From the NCBI GenBank assembly GCA_023251255.1, contig JAHEZD010000030.1, forward strand, positions 1 to 64,000: 64,000 nucleotides of DNA, written 5' to 3'. Below are positions 1-8,732 of the stretch, piece after piece (positions within the stretch are counted from its first letter, which is position 1; every line of letters starts with the position of its first letter). Source of the DNA: Chitinophagaceae bacterium (GTDB lineage: Bacteria; Bacteroidota; Bacteroidia; Chitinophagales; Chitinophagaceae). Made by a program: the position numbers and the translations under genes. The notes under the pieces were generated by a model. The model searched no databases. It was not told the DNA's origin and saw only the letters and a program-made list of their open reading frames with translations.

Positions 1-224
1 TTGGAAACCAGATTGCCTTCGAGGGCCTCAGGCTGACATTATTCCCACAATCTTTGCGTAACATCAGTTATTTATTGTCGTTAGTGAATATCTTTCTTTT
101 TGAATGTGGGCTTTTTACCAAAGTTCAAAAGTAGGCCAACTTCAATGCTGGTTGCTTTGTGTAGCAACATATGTTGGTGAAGTTGGTTACATCAGCCTTG
201 TTCGAACTCCAATCATCCAGTACC

Positions 225-1163
225 TCACACACCTAATTTCTTTTCAATCAAATAAGCATTCCTCTCCGGTGCATTCCTTGCCAGCAGTTCTGCAATGAAA
301 CCTGCAAGGAACATTTGCATACCAATCACCATTACCGTTAATGCGATGTAGAATACAGGTTTATTGGTCAATGAATAATCAATGTACACAAACTTGGCTA
401 CCACCATGTACACGCTCATGATAAAACCCAACATGAAGCAAAGGGTACCATATAACCCAAAAAAATGCATGGGGCTCTTGCCGAACTTGCTCACGAAGCT
501 GATGGTGGCCAGGTCCAGGAAACCATTGATGAAACGTTCCCACCCAAATTTGGTCACCCCATATTTCCTGGAGCGGTGTTCCACCACTTTCTCACCTATT
601 TTCCTGAAGCCCGCCCATTTGGCAATAACAGGAATGTAACGGTGCATCTCCCCATATACTTCAATGCTCTTCACCACTTTGTTGCGGTAGGCTTTCAGCC
701 CGCAATTGAAATCATGCAGTTGTATGCCACTTCTCCAGCGGGTAACCGCATTGAAGAACTTCGTGGGGATTGTTTTGGTAAGCGGGTCATAACGTTTCTG
801 TTTCCAGCCACTAACTATATCGTAACCACCTTCCACCACCATTTTGTACAGTGCAGGAATTTCATCCGGGCTGTCCTGCATATCTGCATCCATGGTAATC
901 ACCACATCGCCCTTGGCAGCCTTGAAGCCCTCGTTCAGGGCCGCACTCTTACCATAGTTCCGCTGGAACTTGATGCCCTTGACATGGTTATTGGAAGCAG
1001 CAATGCTTTCAATAACGTTCCAGCTATTGTCCGTACTGCCATCATCAATCATGATGACTTCATAGGAGAAGCTATTTTGCGTCACCACACGGGCAATCCA
1101 CTCGCTCAGTTCCGGCAAGGACTCGTCTTCGTTGTACAATGGTATGATGATGGAAATGTCCAT
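225..1163 (-). CDS. Family 2 glycosyltransferase, DPM1/GtrB-like
   Basis: Transfers a sugar from a nucleotide donor, probably to a polyprenyl phosphate at the inner face of the cytoplasmic membrane. The 312-residue protein starts with the GT-A fold typical of family 2 (IIPLYNEDESL, then IDDGSTDNS) and carries a DADMQD metal/nucleotide motif near residue 95. Two hydrophobic C-terminal segments near residues 230-290 match the GtrB/DPM1 layout. It lies 5 bp downstream of the DUF4199 gene on the same strand, so the two are probably co-transcribed with the dihydroorotase-like gene. The donor and acceptor cannot be read from the sequence. It is chromosomal backbone to the left of the mobile element. 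Confidence 0.93.
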   Translation of the reverse strand: MDISIIIPLYNEDESLPELSEWIARVVTQNSFSYEVIMIDDGSTDNSWNVIESIAASNNHVKGIKFQRNYGKSAALNEGFKAAKGDVVITMDADMQDSPDEIPALYKMVVEGGYDIVSGWKQKRYDPLTKTIPTKFFNAVTRWRSGIQLHDFNCGLKAYRNKVVKSIEVYGEMHRYIPVIAKWAGFRKIGEKVVEHRSRKYGVTKFGWERFINGFLDLATISFVSKFGKSPMHFFGLYGTLCFMLGFIMSVYMVVAKFVYIDYSLTNKPVFYIALTVMVIGMQMFLAGFIAELLARNAPERNAYLIEKKLGV

Positions 1164-1168
1164 AATGG

Positions 1169-1702
1169 TTACATATCAAATTTTTCTTCCTTCCTGATAA
1201 CAAGGGTAATCAATAATGCCTTAACGAAATCCCAAATTAGGCCAAGGCCCGTGCCCAATAGCACCCTTCCAAAACCAGTGTCCTGTTTGGAGGGGTCCTG
1301 CTTTGCCATGGCCTTTTGTATGTCTTCCTGGCTGGCACCCATTTTTTCCATGAAGGCCCTTGTTTTTTCCAGGCTCACCTGGAGTGTTTTAACGGTCAGG
1401 TCCTTGTCAATAAAATTGAACAGGATATAGGTACCAATGGCCGTAATGATGGCAGCAATCACATAGGATAGAAAGGAGAATTTCAGGGCTTCCGAAAAAG
1501 GCAGCACCCCCTCATTCTGTTTCCTTAATTGGAAGCCAGCAATCAGCAGGATCGCAATCATATAGGGTACAAAAGCCCCAATGAACTGCACGGAAACAAA
1601 TGTGCTCAGCCCCATACTCCAGGAGCCGAACATCAGCAGCAAAGCAAGGATGCCGCAGATGGCGCCATATTTCAGGCCTTCGTTTACTATCTTAACTTTC
1701 AT
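1169..1702 (-). CDS. DUF4199 family membrane protein
   Basis: A 177-residue integral membrane protein of unknown role. Three hydrophobic segments lie in the first 100 residues and a fourth near residues 150-170, separated by a polar stretch rich in Gln, Glu and Lys (about residues 105-145). This layout matches the Bacteroidetes DUF4199 family, which often neighbours a GT2 glycosyltransferase and a dihydroorotase-like gene, as here. It sits 11 bp after the dihydroorotase-like gene and 5 bp before the glycosyltransferase gene, consistent with one operon. The family assignment comes from pattern and context; the function is unknown. Confidence 0.85.
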   Translation of the reverse strand: MKVKIVNEGLKYGAICGILALLLMFGSWSMGLSTFVSVQFIGAFVPYMIAILLIAGFQLRKQNEGVLPFSEALKFSFLSYVIAAIITAIGTYILFNFIDKDLTVKTLQVSLEKTRAFMEKMGASQEDIQKAMAKQDPSKQDTGFGRVLLGTGLGLIWDFVKALLITLVIRKEEKFDM

Positions 1703-1713
1703 GGTAATTGTTT

Positions 1714-2982
1714 TTAGTTTAAGGTGATTGTTCCTTTGTTAATGGTGCCCATGACCTTGCCCGTCAGTTCCATATCAAGGAAAGGGGAGTTGATGGACCG
1801 GCTTTTATTGTTCTCCTTTGCTAGGCGGGTGTTCCCGTTCCTATTAAAAATGGTCAGGGATGCGGTGCAACCTTCGGCAATAGTAGTAGGCTGCAAGCCG
1901 AAAATCTTACAGGCATTGCCACCAAACAACTGCACTATTTGTTCAGTGCCCAATTGTGGCAATGAGTGGTTCACCGCAGCATAAGCAGTTTGCAGGCCGA
2001 TCATCCCGTATTTGGCATATTCGAATTCACACACTTTATTGTCCCAGTCATGCGGCAGGTGGTGGCTGGCAATGCAGTCAATGGTGCCATCCAAAACGGC
2101 CTCCCTTAACAGCATCATCGCTTCCCTCGTACGCAAGGGAGGGTTCACCTTTAAATTGGTATTATAGCCCTGTACATCCTCATCGCAGAAAAACAGGTGG
2201 TAAGGGGTAACCGAGCAGGTAACGGAAAGTCCGGCATCCTTTGCCCTTTTGATATATTCCAAGGATTTGGGTGAACTAACGCCCGTAAAATGAAGCTTTG
2301 ATCCGGCATACCTGGCCAATTTGATGTCCCTTGCCACGATCAATTCCTCGCCCATCATGGGTATGCCCGGCAGGCCCATCCGGGTGGATACAATGCCCTC
2401 ATTCATCAACCCAAACTTGCCAATGCTGGTATCTATGGGCATTTGTACAATCACCCCATCAAAGGCCTTTACATATTGCAGGGCCTTCAGCAAGAGCCCC
2501 GAGGTTTGTAAGGGGTTCAAGCCATCACTGAAGGCAATGGCGCCACTGGCCTGCATATCGTACATTTCGGCCAGTTCATGGCCCTCCGTATTTTTGGTGA
2601 TGGCACCAAGTGGATGGATATTTACAGGCAATGGTTTGGACCGCCCCACAATATATTCCACCTGCGTCTTGCTCTGTACAATGGGGCTGGTATTCGGTAG
2701 CACAAACACATCCGTGTACCCACCCGCCGCTGCTGCGGCTGCCCCTGTTTCCAGGGTTTCCTTGAATTCGAAGCCGGGATCATTGAAATGGGAAAAACCG
2801 TCTACCCAACCAGGGGAAACAATGGCATCCTTTTCAGCAACAACGGTTACTTCCCCCTTGTTATCCTCCAAACCATCAGCAATTGTGGTAATTGTTCCAT
2901 TTTCAATCAAAATATCCTTAACCTGGCCATTATATGGGGACTGAGCATCAGCAATGGAAACTTTCCTGAGAAGAATCTTCAT
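1714..2982 (-). CDS. Dihydroorotase-like amidohydrolase, probably non-catalytic
   Basis: A 422-residue protein with the class I dihydroorotase layout: an N-terminal beta domain, SPGWVDGFSHFNDPG near residue 60, NLKVNPPLR in the middle, and ASHHLPHDWDNK toward the C-terminus. Key positions differ from active PyrC. The usual HxHxR metal/substrate motif reads F-S-H-F-N, and the catalytic Asp of the DHAPH motif is His. It may therefore be a structural or regulatory pseudo-dihydroorotase, for example a partner of aspartate transcarbamoylase. I chose the ATG at 2982 because the longer frame to 3177 only reads through the tRNA-Pro gene. First gene of the apparent operon with DUF4199 and GT2. Confidence 0.88.
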   Translation of the reverse strand: MKILLRKVSIADAQSPYNGQVKDILIENGTITTIADGLEDNKGEVTVVAEKDAIVSPGWVDGFSHFNDPGFEFKETLETGAAAAAAGGYTDVFVLPNTSPIVQSKTQVEYIVGRSKPLPVNIHPLGAITKNTEGHELAEMYDMQASGAIAFSDGLNPLQTSGLLLKALQYVKAFDGVIVQMPIDTSIGKFGLMNEGIVSTRMGLPGIPMMGEELIVARDIKLARYAGSKLHFTGVSSPKSLEYIKRAKDAGLSVTCSVTPYHLFFCDEDVQGYNTNLKVNPPLRTREAMMLLREAVLDGTIDCIASHHLPHDWDNKVCEFEYAKYGMIGLQTAYAAVNHSLPQLGTEQIVQLFGGNACKIFGLQPTTIAEGCTASLTIFNRNGNTRLAKENNKSRSINSPFLDMELTGKVMGTINKGTITLN

Positions 2983-3073
2983 GTGGGCGTTGAAAATTTT
3001 GTGCAATATAGCCTGAAAATTTCTTTTGAGGCCTATATTTGCCATCCGCCAAGCAAATCTGCTTGGCCCGGTT

Positions 3074-3147
3074 CGGGAAGTAGCGCAGCCCGGTAGCGTA
3101 CATGGCTGGGGGTCATGTGGTCGCAGGTTCGAATCCTGTCTTCCCGA
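3074..3147 (+). tRNA. tRNA-Pro(GGG)
   Basis: The acceptor stem CGGGAAG pairs with CTTCCCG. The D arm is GCGC/GCGT, and the anticodon stem CATGG/TCATG closes a seven-base loop CTGGGGG with anticodon GGG. The T arm has the TTCGAAT loop. CCA is not encoded. The gene is intact and marks the boundary between chromosome on the left and the conjugative element on the right. Confidence 0.95.
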
Positions 3148-3150
3148 CTT
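3110..3150. other. Putative left attachment site of the ICE at the tRNA-Pro 3' end
   Basis: The recombinase frame ends at 3113, inside the anticodon loop of tRNA-Pro, so the element boundary must lie within or just beyond the tRNA 3' half. The tRNA is complete, as expected when an incoming element restores the 3' end. No second copy of the tRNA 3' segment was noticed elsewhere in the window, in line with the element continuing past 64000. The exact core and crossover point cannot be defined from one junction. Confidence 0.55.
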
Positions 3151-4663
3151 GAGAGGACAAAATGGAATAATCCCCATTTTGTCCTTTTTTATTTCCTCTG
3201 AAACCCTTGTCCAGTAAGCAAATCAGCCTAACAGCCTCGTTGATCCTGCCAGTTCGAAGTACATTATTTTCAAAATGCATTTTTTCGGGGAACATCGAAC
3301 TAATTACCTCACGTTTCTTTTCTATATCAGCAATTTCATACGTGGTATCCAATTGAACGAGTTGCCTTAATCCTTTGTCCAATAAGTCCTTAATGTCCAC
3401 TGTATCGTTTTTACATGCTTGGAGCTTGGATTCCAATTTTTCCAACTTGGCGGTATAGTCGGATTTCATTTCCCTGAAATCTTCCGGTTCAATCTGTTTG
3501 GAAGATAGCAAATCCCTGATATATGACAGCTTGCCTTCCAGTTCCTTAATTTGTTTCAACAATTGTTTTCGGTCATCCTGCATATTGTTGGCCTGCTTCT
3601 CCCAAGCTTCTTCTAGCACAATCTTGTACAAATCTGCCAATTCTGGATTAGGTATGTACTTTTTTATCTCATGCTCAAACTGGACGTTCACATCATCTGC
3701 CCTATGCCTGAAATTGCAGCCATTGAAACAATGGTAGTAGGAATAGTGTTTGGTATGCCCTTTTGATGCACTGCCAGTTAAAATCTTGCCGCATTTTGGG
3801 CATGTTAGGAAACCCCTTAAAGGCAACATAGCATTGGAGAAGAATTTTAATTTGTACTCGTTCCTTTTCCTGCCGTCCAGTACGTCCTGAACCTCATGGA
3901 ACAAGGCCTCCTCTATTAAAGGCTCATGAAGCCCCTTTACAAAACGGCTCTCATCGTCCTTGTATTTGGGAAGGAAGATCTTGCCGCAGTAAACTGGGTT
4001 GCGGATTGCAAACCAAAATAGGCTCTTTGTGCCAGTAAAACCTTTTAATTTGGCCATCTTGTACACCTGTTCCGTGTTGTACACTGCTTTGGCGATTTCT
4101 TCAAATGCCCACTTTAGTATCCCTGCCTGTGGTTCTTCTAGGGCAATATACTTCCTGCCAGCTTCATCCGTCCTATTCACGTAACCGATGGGTGCAAGCC
4201 CCATGTACCTGCCCTCTTTCCTTGCCCGGCGCATACCATGTATCACGTTCAGGGCACGCCTGTCGTTCTCCACCTCCGGGGCTGCCAAATAAAAGGCTAG
4301 CATCATTTTATTTTCAGGTATGGAAAGATCCAGTGGCTGCTCTATGGCCTGTGGCTCCACGCCCAGCTTGCGCAGGGTATTTATCATCTGGTAGGCATCG
4401 CCCGCATTCCGGCTGAACCTGTCCCACTTCAAAAACAGTACAAGGTCAGCCTTTCCTTTGTGCTTTTTCAATTCCAAAAGGTAAGCCTTCCATTTGGGGC
4501 GTAAAAAAGTCTTGGCTGAATGGTCCTCAAATATCACATTCCTGATAGAAATATTGTTGATACCACAATACTTGCGCAACAGTTCCTCCTGGCTCCTTTG
4601 GGAATACCCTTTGTCCGCTTGTTCGTCCGTGCTAACCCGGATATATAAATCGGCTATTTTCAT
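3113..4663 (-). CDS. Large serine recombinase (ICE integrase)
   Basis: Catalyses site-specific integration and excision of the element. The 516-residue protein has an N-terminal resolvase domain with the nucleophile Ser11 (YIRVSTDEQ) and a conserved WDRFSRNAGD stretch. A recombinase domain spans about residues 155-270, a zinc ribbon (CPKCG, then a second Cys pair near residue 315) follows, and a coiled coil covers about residues 350-420. This is the standard large serine recombinase layout. The start MKIADLYIRVS is at the usual distance from Ser11. The last dozen codons are encoded by the tRNA-Pro gene read backwards, so the C-terminal tail depends on the integration junction. It is the leftmost gene of the element. 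Confidence 0.95.
   Translation of the reverse strand: MKIADLYIRVSTDEQADKGYSQRSQEELLRKYCGINNISIRNVIFEDHSAKTFLRPKWKAYLLELKKHKGKADLVLFLKWDRFSRNAGDAYQMINTLRKLGVEPQAIEQPLDLSIPENKMMLAFYLAAPEVENDRRALNVIHGMRRARKEGRYMGLAPIGYVNRTDEAGRKYIALEEPQAGILKWAFEEIAKAVYNTEQVYKMAKLKGFTGTKSLFWFAIRNPVYCGKIFLPKYKDDESRFVKGLHEPLIEEALFHEVQDVLDGRKRNEYKLKFFSNAMLPLRGFLTCPKCGKILTGSASKGHTKHYSYYHCFNGCNFRHRADDVNVQFEHEIKKYIPNPELADLYKIVLEEAWEKQANNMQDDRKQLLKQIKELEGKLSYIRDLLSSKQIEPEDFREMKSDYTAKLEKLESKLQACKNDTVDIKDLLDKGLRQLVQLDTTYEIADIEKKREVISSMFPEKMHFENNVLRTGRINEAVRLICLLDKGFRGNKKGQNGDYSILSSQVGKTGFEPATT
3155..3190 (+). terminator. Rho-independent terminator after tRNA-Pro
   Basis: A perfect 11-bp inverted repeat (GGACAAAATGG, 8-nt loop, CCATTTTGTCC) is followed by six T residues. 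It would end tRNA-Pro transcription. It lies inside the 3' end of the oppositely oriented recombinase frame, so it was probably brought in or rebuilt by the element. Confidence 0.85.
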
Positions 4664-4772
4664 GGTCTGCTCTTTTGGTTAATACTTGAAAAGGTTTCTA
4701 CGCTGCCCTTGCAACATCTACAAAGGCAAGTTAACTAATCTTTTTAGCAAATCAAAGTATCCAGCATAAATT

Positions 4773-4931
4773 TTAACCCGCTTTTTTTAAATGGTTTTCG
4801 ACCACGATGCCTGCAATTAGGCGCAAGAATTCCAAGATGCATTTTGCTTCCTCCAAACTGACCTCTATTCCATGGCCTTTCAGGATTTCCATTGCCTTTT
4901 CGGAGGATATCCTTTCCACTGCTTTTTCCAT
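4773..4931 (-). CDS. Small conserved ICE-end protein, 52 aa
   Basis: A 52-residue frame starting MEKAVERISSEKAM, with an amphipathic helix-rich composition (AMEILKGHGIEVSLEEAK, then LEFLRLIAGIVVEN). A strong ribosome binding site, GGGAGG, lies six bases before the ATG, which is unusual in this window and supports expression. Short proteins of this appearance (ISxxxAxxILKxHG, then EEAxxILEFLR) are common beside recombinases of Bacteroidetes conjugative elements. The role is unknown; an excision accessory factor or small regulator is possible. It lies just upstream of the recombinase on the same strand. A 64-residue overlapping frame on this strand is less convincing. Confidence 0.7.
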   Translation of the reverse strand: MEKAVERISSEKAMEILKGHGIEVSLEEAKCILEFLRLIAGIVVENHLKKAG

Positions 4932-5003
4932 TACACACCTCCCGTATTGACAGAGAAAGCCCTTACGGGCTTCCTCTATTTTCTTAATAAATAATCTTTT
5001 CTT

Positions 5004-5312
5004 TCAATCAAGTACATTGAAATAGACCTTACTTCCTTGGTTCTTTTTAAAGGAAGGCACATACCTGATATAACCATAATCGTTCAGATCCTTCACACAT
5101 TTGTGGTAGGTCGTGCTTGCAGAAATTTTGGCAAGCAGCATGATCTCATAGCTGAAGGCACTGACAGGGTTCTGAAACTGGTGTTCCTTCCAGTGTTGAA
5201 GCAGGGCAGCATAGATACCAATATGGGTAATGCTAATGCGGGGGTCGCCCGCAATAGCATTGAAAAAATCCGATAGTGGCTGTAACTTTTCCATTTTACT
5301 GCTGACTGTCAT
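5004..5312 (-). CDS. Winged-helix-like regulatory or replication protein
   Basis: A 102-residue protein resembling the winged-helix modules found in replication initiators and small regulators of Bacteroidetes mobile elements. It contains ITHIGIYAALLQHWKEH, a helix-rich LLAKISASTTYHKCVKDL segment likely to be the recognition helix, and a YGYIRYVPS wing. The start at 5312 lies five bases after the upstream gene's stop; MEKLQ six codons later is an alternative. It is the last gene of the long leftward tra operon. The target DNA is unknown. Confidence 0.7.
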   Translation of the reverse strand: MTVSSKMEKLQPLSDFFNAIAGDPRISITHIGIYAALLQHWKEHQFQNPVSAFSYEIMLLAKISASTTYHKCVKDLNDYGYIRYVPSFKKNQGSKVYFNVLD

Positions 5313-5317
5313 TCTTC

Positions 5318-6526
5318 TTAACCACCAATTGAATTTTTTTGTCTTTCCCTTCTTTTGTTCGAAGCCTTTGGTGCACCATCGCTATCATCCGCACCACTTT
5401 GTTTCTCCTTGGCATTTTGCTTTGATGATTGCCTTTCACTATTGCCCTGTTTTTCATCCTGTCCCTGTTTATTGCTGATGCGCTGCATGTTGCTGTCATA
5501 GATATTGATGGTCTTGAACTGCGGATTGGCTTCAATGAACTGTTTCTGCTCATTGCCATCCTTTATGAATGTTACAGATTGGCGGTTGCCTTTTTGCAGG
5601 GACTCCACCAACCTTGTCCTGTCCTGTTCATTGGACAGTTCCTTGATAGGATGTTTATCCAGCACAGCATGAATGTCGTACCCATAGTTCTCATGGAACT
5701 GTTTCATCTTGTAATTGGCATGTGCATCGGTCTCCTTGAAATCGAGTTGCACCCATGCATTGTACACTTGGTCTTCCCTGTTCGTGAGTTCCTTGTTCAC
5801 TGCCCTGCCGTTCATCAGGTTGTAGGCCTCTTTCAATGTAATGTTACTGCCCTTGTTGATATAGAAGGTCTGTGACATATCTTCCTTAGATTGTTCGGGT
5901 TTCAATGAAACATCATAACGGTTGAAGAAGTACATGTCCGTCTCGGTGGACTTTTTGAAATGCAGGACAGCCGATACATCATCGTTGCCAAATTTTGCTT
6001 TATGGGCAATCTGGAAATCCGGTGACTGCTTTTCTATTTTTCCCTTCAGTTCATTTTCAAGGCCTTCACCAAAGCCTGTGAACTTTACCTGGTCCTTCAG
6101 GTAATCGAAATTTTTCTGGTTCATGATTTTTTGATTTGATAATGATAAAATATTTGTTTGCTGCTGTTCTTCGATATGGTCGATCAATGCATCCGTGAAC
6201 GCATTGCCTTCCCTGTTGAACAATGGGTTGGCATCAACATCCCTTTGATTCAATTGATACTGTTCTGTTTCTGCCAATGCTTTGCCATAAGGCACTTGTT
6301 TTAGAACATCTTCTACGCCATTGAAATGCAGGACATGGAAACTGTCCCTGTCACTGATATTGTCCCTTGCAAACTGTTCGGCATCGCCACCGTCGCTGAA
6401 AAAATACACATCCGTTTTGTCTATGAAGTACAGTGAACGGTTGTACGCCATCCAATGTTCGCCCTTCGAAAGTGCAATGTTTACGAGGTCCAGCACTTCA
6501 TCTGCTATTGCATGGTCGTCTGTCAT
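5318..6526 (-). CDS. Conjugative-element protein with DUF3945-like C-terminal region
   Basis: A 402-residue, mostly hydrophilic cytoplasmic protein. The N-terminal third holds a small alpha/beta region (VYFFSDGGDAEQFAR). The middle has a region around residues 140-260, and residues 300-350 carry the LQKGNRQSVTFIKDGNEQ and NPQFKTINIYDS pattern seen in DUF3945-type proteins of Bacteroidetes elements. The last 50 residues are Gln/Lys/Ser-rich and look disordered. The start overlaps the TraN stop by four bases (ATGA), indicating translational coupling. Function unknown; a DNA-processing accessory of transfer is plausible from its place in the operon. Confidence 0.75.
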   Translation of the reverse strand: MTDDHAIADEVLDLVNIALSKGEHWMAYNRSLYFIDKTDVYFFSDGGDAEQFARDNISDRDSFHVLHFNGVEDVLKQVPYGKALAETEQYQLNQRDVDANPLFNREGNAFTDALIDHIEEQQQTNILSLSNQKIMNQKNFDYLKDQVKFTGFGEGLENELKGKIEKQSPDFQIAHKAKFGNDDVSAVLHFKKSTETDMYFFNRYDVSLKPEQSKEDMSQTFYINKGSNITLKEAYNLMNGRAVNKELTNREDQVYNAWVQLDFKETDAHANYKMKQFHENYGYDIHAVLDKHPIKELSNEQDRTRLVESLQKGNRQSVTFIKDGNEQKQFIEANPQFKTINIYDSNMQRISNKQGQDEKQGNSERQSSKQNAKEKQSGADDSDGAPKASNKRRERQKNSIGG

Positions 6527-7365
6527 AAAATCAGCTTTGCCTTCATGATATGCTTGTTCTTCAGTTTCAGTTGCAGGTCCCTACCGCCGCCCTTTTCGAT
6601 GATGTGTACATCAAGGTATTTGTTATCGGGCAAGGTGAGTTTTGGAACTGCAACAACAAAATACTGCTGGTGCTTTCCGGCTACGGTTCCTGTTTCGCCG
6701 TAATAATACAGTGGCTGCAGTTCCGTTTCCTGTGAGGCTGTACGCTTGGCTTTTTGCTTGTCCTTTACCGAGAACCTTATGGCATCCATATCATAACTGA
6801 CATTCGACCTATTGTTGATAAAGAACTTGAAATAGAAAACATCATTGGATATATAAAGGCCAACCAGTTTCAGCTTCATGTCCCCATGTTTATCTTTTCG
6901 GTGCAGGAATGTTTTCTTTTTTTCCATGACCTTTTTTGACAGGTCGTACAGTTCCTTTGTATGGTCTTTCTGTTCGCTGAATTCCACTTTCGTAGTGCCC
7001 TGTTTTTGGAAAACAATATTCAGGTGCATGGGCGTATCACTGTAGCCAACTATAAACGAATAGAGGTTGCCATCGGTAGTGATCACGGTAAGGTTTGTCT
7101 CAGCAAAACTGTCAAGGGCAGCCTTTACCTGAAGCACATTTTCAACGCCTTTTGCTTTTTGTGCAAGTATGTCCTTGCTGCCCCTGTCCACGCTTTTGAT
7201 GGCATAGGGGAAAACAAGATTGGTTGTTTTGTAATAGGTGACCGCTATTGTATAAGGTGCAATCACCGAATCTTTTGTTATGGGCATTTCTGTTTGTGCG
7301 GATGCCTGAATGTTCATTAGTAAAATAATAATCCCTGTTATCATTACTGCACATATCTTTTTCAT
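6523..7365 (-). CDS. traN: Conjugative transposon protein TraN (VirB9-like, DUF4138)
   Basis: A 280-residue exported protein. Its signal peptide MKKICAVMITGIIILL ends at a likely cleavage after ASA. The mature part begins with a beta-rich domain (YKTTNLVFPYAIKSVDRG, then NVLQVKAAL) typical of Bacteroidetes TraN, which plays the VirB9-like outer-membrane core role in the mating-pair channel. Position directly after TraM matches the usual traJ-K-L-M-N order. It overlaps the next gene by four bases. No lysozyme (TraQ) or TraO gene follows, unlike in CTnDOT-type operons. Confidence 0.92.
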   Translation of the reverse strand: MKKICAVMITGIIILLMNIQASAQTEMPITKDSVIAPYTIAVTYYKTTNLVFPYAIKSVDRGSKDILAQKAKGVENVLQVKAALDSFAETNLTVITTDGNLYSFIVGYSDTPMHLNIVFQKQGTTKVEFSEQKDHTKELYDLSKKVMEKKKTFLHRKDKHGDMKLKLVGLYISNDVFYFKFFINNRSNVSYDMDAIRFSVKDKQKAKRTASQETELQPLYYYGETGTVAGKHQQYFVVAVPKLTLPDNKYLDVHIIEKGGGRDLQLKLKNKHIMKAKLIL

Positions 7366-7415
7366 ACTTGGGAATTTTTAAAAATGATTAATTTTTGTTT
7401 GAGATTGTGTATGGT

Positions 7416-8729
7416 TTAATTTTTCTGCTTTTGCTTTTCATCTTGAAGCAATACTTTGTAACCTGCTTTTACAGATACTTTGATAAGTTTTACTTTTTTG
7501 CTGAACAGCGTTTTGGCGGCTTCGATACCAGCACTGGCGGCTTGTGCACCAATGGACGGATCCAAAGAGGTGTAGCCGATACCCTGCAATGAACGGTCGG
7601 CAGATTCCTTGGCAACATCACGGGAAATAGCACCAGGGATATAAATGCCATCCATCCCGTCAAGGTCATATACCTGAAGCTGAACAGGGAAAAGGGAACT
7701 GCCATAACGGATACTGTTGACCTTGATGCCCAGCCTTTCCCCATTAAGTTGTGCCGTGCCGTAAACAAAATTGTTCTTGGGTATCAGCACACCATTAATG
7801 TAGATGTCGTTTACCAGCCGCAGCTTGACAGTGGAACCATTTACTAAGGTCTGGGTTTCATGGATGACCGCTTCAATGGCATTTTGGTTATTGCTTGCAT
7901 CCATCATATTATCCAATGAATAGAAGCCGTTGTGCCGTACACCAACATAATTGCCAGTATCTGATAGTGGCTTAGTAACGGTCTGGTTGTCCAATAGGGA
8001 AACGGCATCATTGTGTGGGTTTACCGCAACAGGAAACACTTGGCCTTTATTGGATTCAGAGTTTTGTTTGATGCGTTCCTGTACACGGTCAGGGTGCTGG
8101 ATGTCCAGTATTTTTTCAAGCATACCACCCAGTTGCTGCATTTCAGGGTCAGCACCATCTTTCTGGTTCATGGCAACCATCATCTGCTCCAATCTGTCAA
8201 CATCGCTGCTGCTTACAGTGCTATTGGATGCACTATTGGAAATTGTAGCATTACCTCCTGTATTGGTCGATTGTATGGCAGGTTTGTTAAGGGCATCGTT
8301 CAGTTCTGCCAGTTTACGGTACACTTTTGCTTCGTTGGGGTCTGTCTTGCCAAGACCACTGTTGGTGTTCCTTTTTCCTGCGCCATAATTGCCCCTGAAT
8401 AACGGCGTGTCCAATCCGCCCAAAACTATACCCGTATCAAGCCCTAGCCGATAATTGGGGTCATTTTTCAGAAGCTGCTGTAGCTTGAGCGAATCAGAGG
8501 TAGCTTTCTCATAGTAACTGAGCTTGTCCAATGGCTTGTCATCCTTGAGGTTGGCACCTGGCAATTGCATGTTGAACCCTTTTTTAATATCCTGTGCAGA
8601 TGCAGTATCTGTTTTCCCGCCACCCAATGACCAGAATATGAGGGTCATAAAAGGCAGTACCAAAAGCGGCAGTACCAAAAGGAACCTGCGTTGCCGCAGG
8701 AATTTCTGTGAATGTGTTTTCTGTTCCAT
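7416..8729 (-). CDS. traM: Conjugative transposon protein TraM (VirB10-like)
   Basis: A 437-residue inner-membrane-anchored protein with one transmembrane segment (FLLVLPLLVLPFMTLIFWS) near residues 17-35. A long polar, Ser/Asn/Gln-rich linker covers about residues 40-240, and a C-terminal beta-barrel-like domain (VHETQTLVNGSTVKLRL, then GIKVNSIRYGSSLFPV) follows. This is the architecture of Bacteroidetes TraM, which spans the periplasm and contacts the outer-membrane core. It lies three bases after the TraL-like gene. Part of the type IV secretion channel. Confidence 0.93.
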   Translation of the reverse strand: MEQKTHSQKFLRQRRFLLVLPLLVLPFMTLIFWSLGGGKTDTASAQDIKKGFNMQLPGANLKDDKPLDKLSYYEKATSDSLKLQQLLKNDPNYRLGLDTGIVLGGLDTPLFRGNYGAGKRNTNSGLGKTDPNEAKVYRKLAELNDALNKPAIQSTNTGGNATISNSASNSTVSSSDVDRLEQMMVAMNQKDGADPEMQQLGGMLEKILDIQHPDRVQERIKQNSESNKGQVFPVAVNPHNDAVSLLDNQTVTKPLSDTGNYVGVRHNGFYSLDNMMDASNNQNAIEAVIHETQTLVNGSTVKLRLVNDIYINGVLIPKNNFVYGTAQLNGERLGIKVNSIRYGSSLFPVQLQVYDLDGMDGIYIPGAISRDVAKESADRSLQGIGYTSLDPSIGAQAASAGIEAAKTLFSKKVKLIKVSVKAGYKVLLQDEKQKQKN

Positions 8730-8732
8730 GAT

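Noticed and set aside
465-1430. 321-codon plus-strand frame
   Set aside because: It runs antisense to the GT2 and DUF4199 genes, both of which have clear family motifs.
2983-3177. N-terminal extension of the dihydroorotase-like frame up to 3177
   Set aside because: These 65 codons read through the tRNA-Pro gene backwards (GRQDSNLRPHDPQP-type translation); the conserved protein begins at the ATG at 2982.
4744-4938. 64-codon minus-strand frame
   Set aside because: It overlaps the 52-codon frame at 4773-4931, which has a strong ribosome binding site and protein-like composition; the 64-codon frame has neither.
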